Shown piece by piece: positions 1-5,870 of a DNA stretch of 9,167 nt. The notes below the pieces were generated by a model. It saw only the letters and a program-made list of their open reading frames with translations. It had not been told where the DNA came from and did not search any database. The position numbers were made by a program, and so were the translations under genes. The stretch covers positions 1 through 9,167 of the forward strand of contig JAEZEN010000014.1 in NCBI GenBank assembly GCA_023433185.1, written 5' to 3'. Source of the stretch: Pseudomonadota bacterium (lineage in GTDB: Bacteria > Pseudomonadota > Alphaproteobacteria > Rhizobiales > Kaistiaceae). Numbering within the stretch: the stretch's first letter is position 1; each line of letters begins with the position of its first letter.

Positions 1-959
1 CCTTCCTGCAGTTCTCCGACCGCATGGTGGAGCAATACCGGGTCAAGCAGGGGCCGGGCTACATCAAGAAATACGGCGACACCTTCGCCCGGATCGAGAC
101 GCAGTTCGGGGTGCCGGCGGAGGTGATCACCTCGTTCTGGGCGCTCGAGACGGACTTCGGCCAGGTGATGGGCGACGACCCGACGCTCGTCTCGCTGGCG
201 ACCCTCGGCTACGACTGCCGCCGCCCGGATCTGTTCCGGCCGCAGCTCATCTCCGCCCTCAAGATCCTCGACCGCGGCGACCTGACGATCGACGAGATGC
301 GCGGCCCCTGGGCCGGCGAGATGGGCCAGTTCCAGTTCCTTGCCTCGCACTATCTCGACTACGGTGTCGACTTCGACGGCGACGGCAAGGTCAAGCTCCG
401 CAAGAGCACGCCGGACGCCCTCGCATCCGCGGCCAATCTCCTCGCCCAGCACGGCTGGCGGCGGGGCGAGCCGTGGCTCCAGGAGGTGAAGGTCCCGGAC
501 AACTTCCCCTGGGAGATGGCCGACCTTCGCATCCGTCTGCCGCGTTCTGAGTGGGTCGCCGCCGGGCTGAAGGGAGTCGGCAGGGATCTGCCCGGCGACG
601 GGCTCGAGGCGGCGCTGGTTCTGCCCATGGGCCGGAAGGGGCCGGCATTCCTCGCCTATCCCAACTTCTACGTCTTTCTCGACTGGAACTCGTCGCTCGT
701 CTACTCGACCAGCGCCGCCTACTTCGCCACCCGCCTCGATGGTGCCCCGAAGGTCTCCCGCGGACAGCCGATCGACTCCTTGAGCTTCGACGAGATCAAG
801 CGCCTCCAGACGATCCTCGTGAAGCGCGGCTACGATGTCGGAAAGGTCGACGGGATCATCGGCGAGAAGACCCGCGAGGCCGTGCGCAACGTGCAACTCC
901 AGCTGGGGCTTCCGGCGGACTCCTATCCGACCAGGGAACTCCTCGCCAAACTGGGCTGA
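1..959 (+). CDS. Lytic murein transglycosylase, MltB family, with C-terminal peptidoglycan-binding domain (5' end cut)
   Basis: This enzyme cleaves the MurNAc-GlcNAc bond of peptidoglycan non-hydrolytically, leaving 1,6-anhydroMurNAc ends; it acts in the periplasm. The frame is open to the left edge (FLQFSDR precedes the first ATG at 24), so the true start, and any signal peptide, lie outside. The SLT_2-type catalytic domain runs to about base 740. The motif WALETDFG carries the expected catalytic Glu at 147-149. GPWAGEMGQFQFL (from about 303) and DFDGDG (from 369) are family hallmarks; the second matches the calcium loop of E. coli Slt35. A PG_binding_1-like domain (LQTILVKRGYDVGKVDG...) fills about 765-955 and probably anchors the enzyme to the wall. 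A 134-nt gap follows before the next start, so co-transcription is unproven. The family is confident; the individual name (MltB or a paralogue) is not assignable. Confidence 0.93.
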   Translation, partial: FLQFSDRMVEQYRVKQGPGYIKKYGDTFARIETQFGVPAEVITSFWALETDFGQVMGDDPTLVSLATLGYDCRRPDLFRPQLISALKILDRGDLTIDEMRGPWAGEMGQFQFLASHYLDYGVDFDGDGKVKLRKSTPDALASAANLLAQHGWRRGEPWLQEVKVPDNFPWEMADLRIRLPRSEWVAAGLKGVGRDLPGDGLEAALVLPMGRKGPAFLAYPNFYVFLDWNSSLVYSTSAAYFATRLDGAPKVSRGQPIDSLSFDEIKRLQTILVKRGYDVGKVDGIIGEKTREAVRNVQLQLGLPADSYPTRELLAKLG

Positions 960-1080
960 GACGCGGCCACGACGGTCGGAGGGAGCGGGCGGAGCGTTCG
1001 ATCGATACAGTTTCCGCCTGCATCCTCACCCGCGCTTAACGCCGGTCGTGCCATGCTTGCCTCGAGGCCTGACCCGTCCC

Positions 1081-1086
1081 GAGGAG
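1081..1086 (+). promoter_or_regulatory. Ribosome binding site that favours the ATG at 1094
   Basis: GAGGAG lies only 1 nt before the ATG at 1088 but 7 nt before the in-frame ATG at 1094. Normal spacing therefore favours the second ATG, shortening the protein by two residues. A 5-bp pairing between 1060-1064 (CCTCG) and 1080-1084 (CGAGG) could partly cover this site, but it is too short to rely on. Confidence 0.6.
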
Positions 1087-1093
1087 AATGACG

Positions 1094-2200
1094 ATGCCGA
1101 AATCGATGCTGAAGACCGGCGGGCTGGTGCTCGCGACCCTGGCGCTGGCCATCCAGGCCCCCGTGTCCGCGCGTGCCTGTACGAGCTTCATGATCAAGGC
1201 GAGCGACGGCTCGCCCGTCTACGGACGCACCATGGAGTTCGGGTTCCAGCTCTCGTCCGAGATGATCGTCATTCCACGCCAGTTCGCGCTGACCGCCACC
1301 GGGCCGGACGGCAAGGTCGGGGGCGGCATGGCCTGGACGTCGAAATATGCCGCGGTCGGCCTCAACGCCCTGGACATGCCCGTGCTCACCGACGGCATGA
1401 ACGAGAAGGGCCTCACCGGCGGCATCCTCTATTTCCCCGACTATGCCGGATATGCCGACCCGAAGACGGCGGATCCCGACCGCGCGATGGCGCCCTGGGA
1501 CTTCCTGACCTGGGCACTCACGAATTTCGAGACGGTCGCGGAGGTCCGGGAAGCCGCCGCCGGCATCGCGATCATCGACGTGGCCGAGCCGACGATGGGC
1601 ATGGTTCCGCCCTTCCACTACACGCTGCACGACGCGACGGGCGCCTCGCTGGTCGTCGAGCCGGTCGACGGAACGCTGAAGGTCTACGACAACCCGCTCG
1701 GCGTGATGACCAATGCGCCGGAGTTCGACTGGCACCTCACGAACCTCAAGAACTACGTGAAGCTGTCGCCGTACAACGCGCCGCCGCTCGCGCTGGGGGG
1801 CCAGTCCGTTCCGTCCTTCGGACAGGGCTCGGGGCTCCTCGGCATCCCCGGCGACCCGACCCCGCCGTCGCGGTTCATCCGGGCGCTGGGCTACACGATG
1901 TCGGTCACGCCCGTGGCACCGGGCGTCGAGAGCGTGCGGCTCGCCGAGCACATCGCCAACAACTTCGACATACCCGTCGGCTGGATCCGGCCCGACGCCG
2001 GCGACAAGTCCCCGCTCGAGTTCACGCAGTGGACCACGGTGGGGGACATCAAGAATCTCAGGTACTACGTGAAGACCTACGAGGATCAGGTGCTTCGCGG
2101 GGTCGACCTCATGAGCTTCGACCTCGATGCGAAGGAGATTGCGACGGCACCGCTCGAGCCCAACCTCGACCCGCCCGCGCTCGCGTTTCCGAACAAGTAG
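1094..2200 (+). CDS. Secreted choloylglycine hydrolase / penicillin V acylase-family Ntn-hydrolase
   Basis: This is a linear amide C-N hydrolase of the CBAH family (bile salt hydrolase, penicillin V acylase), 368 aa from the chosen start. Residues 1-28 form a Sec signal peptide: a Lys-containing start, a core LVLATLALAI, and a cut after ARA. Cleavage would make Cys29 (1178-1180) the new N-terminus, which is the catalytic nucleophile of this family. ARAC does not fit a lipobox. Other expected active-site positions are visible: Arg45 in GRTMEF, Asn207 in GVMTNAPEFDWHLTN and Arg260 in GDPTPPSRFIRA. In GRTMEF, Glu48 sits where many Gram-positive relatives have Asp. In ILYFP, Tyr113 aligns with the position that is Asn in classical bile salt hydrolases and Tyr in Bacillus penicillin V acylase. 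These alignments are from memory. The substrate is unknown: penicillin V, conjugated bile salts and N-acyl-homoserine lactones are all processed by relatives. It appears monocistronic, with a hairpin just after the stop. Confidence 0.9.
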   Translation: MPKSMLKTGGLVLATLALAIQAPVSARACTSFMIKASDGSPVYGRTMEFGFQLSSEMIVIPRQFALTATGPDGKVGGGMAWTSKYAAVGLNALDMPVLTDGMNEKGLTGGILYFPDYAGYADPKTADPDRAMAPWDFLTWALTNFETVAEVREAAAGIAIIDVAEPTMGMVPPFHYTLHDATGASLVVEPVDGTLKVYDNPLGVMTNAPEFDWHLTNLKNYVKLSPYNAPPLALGGQSVPSFGQGSGLLGIPGDPTPPSRFIRALGYTMSVTPVAPGVESVRLAEHIANNFDIPVGWIRPDAGDKSPLEFTQWTTVGDIKNLRYYVKTYEDQVLRGVDLMSFDLDAKEIATAPLEPNLDPPALAFPNK

Positions 2201-2224
2201 GCGACCAACCGTTTTGCCATGGCG

Positions 2225-2247
2225 CCCGCCCGGTTCGCCCGGGCGGG
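2225..2247 (+). terminator. GC-rich hairpin, possible terminator of the Ntn-hydrolase gene
   Basis: A perfect 9-bp stem (CCCGCCCGG with CCGGGCGGG) closes a 5-nt loop, TTCGC, starting 25 nt after the stop codon. No T run follows, so it is not a classical intrinsic terminator. It may stop transcription weakly, protect a 3' end, or belong to a repeat family, because a closely similar hairpin lies at 3725-3758. Confidence 0.5.
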
Positions 2248-2369
2248 TCGGCGCGGCGTGTTCATGCTCGCGCGCAAGTGGCCGGCGGAGACCCGAGACT
2301 GCCGCAGGATAGTAGTTCTGGGGACGTTCCTTGGATCCATGCAGCGCTAAGGAGAAGACCTCGCATTGT

Positions 2370-2418
2370 CGCGGATACGGATGATCCGCGGCGGGCAGCG
2401 GAACAGGTTCGCCGCCGC
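2370..2418 (+). repeat. Two overlapping inverted repeats upstream of the regulator gene
   Basis: CGCGGAT (2370-2376) is the exact reverse complement of ATCCGCG (2384-2390), with 7 nt between. GCGGCGG (2388-2394) is the exact reverse complement of CCGCCGC (2412-2418). They share 2388-2390, so as RNA the two stems exclude each other; as DNA the first could be an operator. They lie about 180-230 nt before the regulator start. In such GC-rich DNA, chance occurrence is a real possibility. Confidence 0.3.
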
Positions 2419-2503
2419 ACATTGCCGGGAGACTTGGTCGGACCCGTGATGCAAGAGCGGAGGTTCGGCCGTTCGAAAGGCGGCGTTGAAGCTCATGCGC
2501 GTC

Positions 2504-2533
2504 TTGCTTCAGGTCAAAGGACGCGCCTATTCT
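2504..2533 (+). promoter_or_regulatory. Weak sigma-70-like promoter candidate for the AraC-family gene
   Basis: TTGCTT (2504-2509) and TATTCT (2528-2533) are 18 nt apart in a less GC-rich stretch. They match the -35 and -10 consensus at 3 of 6 and 4 of 6 positions. Transcription would begin near 2540, leaving a leader of about 60 nt before the start codon. The support is position and weak similarity only. Confidence 0.22.
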
Positions 2534-2583
2534 CGACGAGGTTGACCGCGATGGCAGCGCTCTGATCGATGGCGGGCCCGTCC

Positions 2584-2588
2584 GGAGG
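2584..2588 (+). promoter_or_regulatory. Ribosome binding site supporting the TTG start at 2599
   Basis: GGAGG is followed by 10 nt and then TTG at 2599. An in-frame TGA at 2590-2592 rules out any earlier start. The GTG at 2594 is in another frame that stops within about 150 nt. Confidence 0.55.
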
Positions 2589-2598
2589 ATGACGTGTC

Positions 2599-3585
2599 TT
2601 GCCACCCCAGTCCTCAAGAATTGAATGGCTCTTTCGTCCCCTGCGGGAAGAGATATCGCCCCCGACATTCGAAATCCGGGCGCCCGGCGCATGGACCCGC
2701 TTCGAGCGCTTCGAGCCCTCGGCGGACATCTCGGTCTTCCTGACGACGGCCGAAATCGACGAGGCCATGGAGATCGACGCGCGGCGTGCGACCGAGGAGC
2801 GCAGGCTGTACAGCTTCGTCGGCCTCGACGGCGAGATGCGCATCGACCTGACCGACGGCGCCTCGGTCTCGGTGACGCCGCGGAATGCACCGATCTATGT
2901 GCCGCCGGAAGCGCGCGGGCTGCTCGTGGTCGGGCGGCAGCGCAAGATGCGCAGTGCCGGCTTCTCGATCCGGGTCGACCGCGTCCGCCAGATGCTCGAC
3001 GGGGCGACGTCGCCGGCCATGACCGATTTCCTGTCGGGAGGCGGAAGTACGAGAGTCGTCGCGGTCACGCCGCCCCGCCGGTTGCGCGAACTCGCCGTCT
3101 CGCTCTTCTCGGCCAGGCATCATGGTCCGTTGCAGCTCGTGTTCATCGAGGGCGTGGTGCTCCAGATCCTCGCGGTCCATGCCGCAGCGGCCGGCCTGAT
3201 CACCGAGGAGGGCCGGGAGCCGCTGTTCCCCGACGACCGCCGGCGCGTCGAACTGGCCCGTGAGCGGCTCGTCGCGGACATGGCCCGGCCGCCGGCCATC
3301 GCGACGCTTGCGGCGGAGGCGGGGCTGAGCGTCCGCGCGCTCAATGCGGGGTTCCGCGCGCTCTATGGCGGCTCGGTCTACGAAGTGCTGCGTGACGAGC
3401 GCCTCGAACACGCGCGCGTCGCCATCGAGATGGGCGGCCTGTCGATCAAGGAGATCGCCACCCGCGTCGGGTACAACCACGTCAGCAATTTCACGAACGC
3501 ATTTGCCCGACGCTATGGCAGTCCGCCCCTCCGCTTCCGGCGCAGCCGAATGCCGCTGGCCGGGCGCACCGCACAGGATGGGTGA
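2599..3585 (+). CDS. AraC-family transcriptional regulator, PchR-like
   Basis: This is a 328-aa DNA-binding regulator. The C-terminal AraC/XylS domain (residues about 213-315) has two helix-turn-helix units: one around 232-256 (PAIATLAAEAGLSVRALNAGFRALYG split by the turn AGLS) and one around 281-306 (SIKEIATRVGYNHVSNFTNAFARRYG). The VGYNHVSNFTNAFARRYG segment is the family signature. The N-terminal half is a divergent sensor domain; YSFVGLDGEMRIDL (71-84) followed by the arrangement of the DNA-binding part resembles PchR-type regulators, which often control siderophore uptake. No siderophore receptor or transporter gene lies beside it, so iron sensing is only a possibility. The start is TTG with a GGAGG site 10 nt upstream; the first in-frame ATG would remove the conserved N-terminal region. 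Gaps of 398 and 320 nt on either side indicate its own transcription unit. Confidence 0.88.
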   Translation: MPPQSSRIEWLFRPLREEISPPTFEIRAPGAWTRFERFEPSADISVFLTTAEIDEAMEIDARRATEERRLYSFVGLDGEMRIDLTDGASVSVTPRNAPIYVPPEARGLLVVGRQRKMRSAGFSIRVDRVRQMLDGATSPAMTDFLSGGGSTRVVAVTPPRRLRELAVSLFSARHHGPLQLVFIEGVVLQILAVHAAAAGLITEEGREPLFPDDRRRVELARERLVADMARPPAIATLAAEAGLSVRALNAGFRALYGGSVYEVLRDERLEHARVAIEMGGLSIKEIATRVGYNHVSNFTNAFARRYGSPPLRFRRSRMPLAGRTAQDG

Positions 3586-3674
3586 GTTCGCTTGATTTTA
3601 TGCGCGATGGACGTCTTTATGCGAGGGCGCGTCGGATTCGGTTCGATGCGACCTCTGCCGCCTCACAAGGATGA

Positions 3675-3825
3675 CCCGTCTCAACGGGCGCGGCGGCGGA
3701 GATCCGGGGACAACCCCGTCGGGTGCGCCCGCCCCGGTAAGCGACCCGGGCGGGACGGCCCGCAGTCGCTTCGATCCAGCGGAGAGCGTGGCGTCCTCCA
3801 AAGACGGTGTTCCGTGACTCCGCTG
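3675..3825 (+). ncRNA. Candidate structured RNA leader with four stem-loops
   Basis: Going 5' to 3', the stretch has CCCGT/ACGGG with loop CTCA (3675-3688); CGGGG/CCCCG with loop ACAA (3705-3718); a GC-rich hairpin (3728-3754); and a perfect 8-bp pairing of CAGCGGAG (3777-3784) with CTCCGCTG (3818-3825). The last encloses a 4-bp hairpin, ACGG/CCGT with loop TGTT (3804-3815). It ends 80 nt before the acyltransferase start. It could be a leader regulating that gene, the 3' end of the regulator transcript, or chance folding in GC-rich DNA. I recognise no known riboswitch class in it. Confidence 0.28.
3725..3758 (+). repeat. GC-rich hairpin, second copy of the element at 2222-2251
   Basis: Seven base pairs (CCCGCCC with GGGCGGG), one C:C mismatch and two more pairs close the loop TAAGCGA. 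Its left side GCGCCCGCCC and right side CCCGGGCGGG, then a base, then CGG, are identical to the hairpin at 2222-2251; only the loop and one central base differ. No T run follows, so its role as a terminator for the regulator gene, 140 nt upstream, is uncertain. Confidence 0.45.
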
Positions 3826-3890
3826 AGGTTGCTCCCGCAAGGGCCCCTCAAGGTGCCGGATGCGGCGGGCGACATGCTGCGGCAGACGTG

Positions 3891-3896
3891 AGGGGG
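3891..3896 (+). promoter_or_regulatory. Ribosome binding site supporting the GTG start at 3906
   Basis: AGGGGG lies 9 nt before GTG 3906. The longer frame reaching back to 3807 would add 33 residues without similarity to the family; acyltransferases of this type normally begin a few residues before the RPDIDGLRA motif, as this start gives. Confidence 0.6.
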
Positions 3897-3905
3897 CCGC
3901 GGACC

Positions 3906-5825
3906 GTGGAGACCAGATACCGCCCCGATATCGACGGGTTGCGCGCCGTAGCAGTGTTGGGCGTCCTGCTGTTCCACTTTGGCATTCCCGGATTTCCGGG
4001 AGGGTTCGTCGGTGTCGACGTCTTCTTCGTGATCTCCGGTTTCCTGATCACCCGGCTGATCGTCGACGAGGCGTCGGAATCGGGGACCTTCAGCTTCGCC
4101 AACTTCTATCTGCGGCGGGCGCGACGCCTGTTGCCCGCGATGCTGACGACGTTTCTCGTCTGCTTCATCGTCGCATTCCTTCTCTTCTCGCCCCCCGAAT
4201 TCGAGCGCTTCGCCGGGTCGCTTGTCTACGCGCTCTTCAGCCTGTCGAACTTCTATTTCTGGCAAGAAGCCGGCTATTTCGATGCGGCCGCGCTCACCAA
4301 GCCTCTGCTGCATACGTGGTCCCTGGCGGTCGAGGAGCAGTTCTACTTCATATGGCCGACGCTTCTCGTCCTTCTGCTGACCTGCCTGCGGCAGCGCTAT
4401 GCGCTGGCCGCCATCGTCGCACTCGCACTGCTCAGCCTCGCATGTGCGGAGTACCTTCTGTCGGTCGACCCGGCGGCGGCCTTCTATCTGCTCCCCGCAC
4501 GGGGCGTCGAACTGGCCATCGGCGCGATGATGGTGTGGGTTGTCCGCCTTCACCTGCGGCACGAACTACTGCAAGAAGTGCTGCTCGCCCTCGGTCTCGC
4601 GCTGATCCTTGCCGCGGTCCTTCTCTACGATGCGGAGACACCATTCCCGGGGGTGTCGAGCCTCGTGCCGTGCGCCGGGGCGGCGCTTGCCATCTATGCC
4701 GGCCGGGCCCGCATCCTGGGTCTCCTCCTGCGCAATCCCGTCTCGGTTTGGGTCGGCCGCGCAAGCTATTCCATATACCTGGTACATTGGCCGCTCCTGG
4801 TGTTCTACGGGGCATACACCTTCAGAGAGCCGACCATGCAAGAGAGCATCGTGCTGCTGATCGTGTCGCTGGCGCTTGGCTGGTTGCAGTACCGCTTCAT
4901 CGAACAGCGTTACCGCTATGCGGATCGGTCGCACTCGCTCTCGCCGCCGGCATTCGGGCTCGCCAGCGCGCTGCTCGTCCTTCTGCTGATGCTCCCGGCA
5001 TCGACGGTCTGGGCAACCGGCGGGGCGGCGTGGCGCATTCCCGAGGACCGGGTGGTGCGGTCGAACGCGGAGTGGCTCACGCTGCAGCGGACGCGGTACT
5101 GCTCGAGTCTCGATCCCGCCGCATCCGCCGCGCTCCTTCCCTGCCAGAACTTCCGAAACTCGGATCAGGACCTGTTCATCTGGGGCGATAGCCACGCCCA
5201 GCACCTCGTGGCCGGGGTGAGCCACGCGTTCCCCGATCACAACGTCTACGTCGCTTACAGCTCAGGTTGCGTCACCCAGAACGGCTTCGCCGGCTACATC
5301 AGGGAGCATCCGACAGAAGCGGACACGGCGAGCTGCATCAACCACAACAAGGAGGTGCTCGAACTGCTGCGTGGCCACCGTCCTTCGGCCGTGATCGTCA
5401 CGAGCGCCAAGCGGCATACACCGGAGACCGTCGCACCCGCGATCAACTATGTCCTCGACGAAGTCGCAGCGGCCGGACACCGGGTGATCTACCTCGCAGA
5501 CTTCATCCGGCCGTCCCGCATGCTGGCCGAATGCGGGATGGTGCCGGGCTACGTCCTCTCCGACCGTGCCCTTGCCGAGCGCTGCACGGGCGTTGAAGAA
5601 GTGGCCAGGTCTGAACTGGCCTACAATGACGAGTTATCCACGTTGATTGCGCCCTTCGTGGATATCGCCGACATCCAGTGTCCCAGGAAACGGTGCAGGT
5701 ACTTCGCCGGAGCCACGCCGCTCTACCGTGACGATCATCACCTGAGCACTGCGGGCTCCATCCGCTTCCTCCGCGCGCTCAAGGAAAAGGGTCGGCTTTC
5801 GGCCCTCGACCCGCCCTCGACTTAG
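3906..5825 (+). CDS. OafA-type membrane O-acyltransferase with C-terminal SGNH domain
   Basis: This protein (639 aa) is predicted to transfer acyl groups, usually acetyl, to sugars of a surface or secreted glycan. Residues about 5-340 form an Acyl_transf_3 domain with ten or eleven hydrophobic segments. It opens with RYRPDIDGLRAVAV and holds the conserved His24 in LLFHFG and the HTWSLAVEEQFYF motif (from His136). After a last membrane segment (about 352-367), residues about 385-639 form a periplasmic SGNH domain: GDSH (427-430, Ser429 nucleophile) and DDHHLS, in which Asp609 and His612 would complete the triad. That domain has eight cysteines, compatible with four disulfides in the periplasm. 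No glycosyltransferase, polymerase or nodulation gene is nearby, so the acceptor glycan cannot be named. It uses some rare codons (ATA twice, CTA, TTA), weak evidence of a different origin from its neighbours. The next gene begins 45 nt after the stop. Confidence 0.92.
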   Translation: METRYRPDIDGLRAVAVLGVLLFHFGIPGFPGGFVGVDVFFVISGFLITRLIVDEASESGTFSFANFYLRRARRLLPAMLTTFLVCFIVAFLLFSPPEFERFAGSLVYALFSLSNFYFWQEAGYFDAAALTKPLLHTWSLAVEEQFYFIWPTLLVLLLTCLRQRYALAAIVALALLSLACAEYLLSVDPAAAFYLLPARGVELAIGAMMVWVVRLHLRHELLQEVLLALGLALILAAVLLYDAETPFPGVSSLVPCAGAALAIYAGRARILGLLLRNPVSVWVGRASYSIYLVHWPLLVFYGAYTFREPTMQESIVLLIVSLALGWLQYRFIEQRYRYADRSHSLSPPAFGLASALLVLLLMLPASTVWATGGAAWRIPEDRVVRSNAEWLTLQRTRYCSSLDPAASAALLPCQNFRNSDQDLFIWGDSHAQHLVAGVSHAFPDHNVYVAYSSGCVTQNGFAGYIREHPTEADTASCINHNKEVLELLRGHRPSAVIVTSAKRHTPETVAPAINYVLDEVAAAGHRVIYLADFIRPSRMLAECGMVPGYVLSDRALAERCTGVEEVARSELAYNDELSTLIAPFVDIADIQCPRKRCRYFAGATPLYRDDHHLSTAGSIRFLRALKEKGRLSALDPPST

Positions 5826-5870
5826 CCGGCGGGGCTTGCCAGCGGCCCGCGGTCGCGGCAGGAGGGGGAT

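Larger units (their letters stand above)
2201..2598. other. 398-nt gap without a convincing gene
   Basis: No reading frame on either strand here gives a recognisable protein; the frames that cross it continue out of the flanking genes as shadows. It holds a strong GC-rich hairpin just after the hydrolase stop, two overlapping inverted repeats at 2370-2418, a weak promoter-like pair at 2504-2533 and the regulator's ribosome binding site at 2584-2588. Sequence at about 2290-2380 is visibly less GC-rich than the genes around it. Confidence 0.6.
3586..3905. other. 320-nt gap, possible structured leader of the acyltransferase gene
   Basis: No convincing gene is present. A frame from TTG 3592 to 3891 is open, but its Arg-rich product matches nothing I know and it lacks a good ribosome binding site. 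The gap instead holds a run of possible stem-loops between 3675 and 3825, then the ribosome binding site at 3891-3896. No convincing promoter was identified. Confidence 0.5.

Noticed and set aside
960..1087. Promoter for the Ntn-hydrolase gene in the 128-nt gap
   Set aside because: A promoter is likely here, but no -35/-10 pair stands out enough to place it.
835..2565. 576-codon plus-strand frame running through the hydrolase gene in another phase
   Set aside because: It overlaps two well-supported genes, and its product is a composition-biased shadow without domains.
2300..2598. Possible transposase or gene remnant in the less GC-rich part of the gap
   Set aside because: Scanning the translations on both strands gave no recognisable motif, and no terminal inverted repeats or target duplication were seen.
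923..2890. 655-codon open frame on the minus strand across the Ntn-hydrolase gene and the following gap
   Set aside because: It is antisense to a protein with clear catalytic motifs, its product is Arg-rich and low in complexity, and it matches no family. Long antisense frames are expected in GC-rich coding DNA.
3592..3891. Possible 99-aa protein from TTG 3592 in the gap before the acyltransferase gene
   Set aside because: There is no good ribosome binding site, the product is Arg-rich and unrecognisable, and the frame covers the inverted repeats. A small protein cannot be excluded, but nothing supports it.
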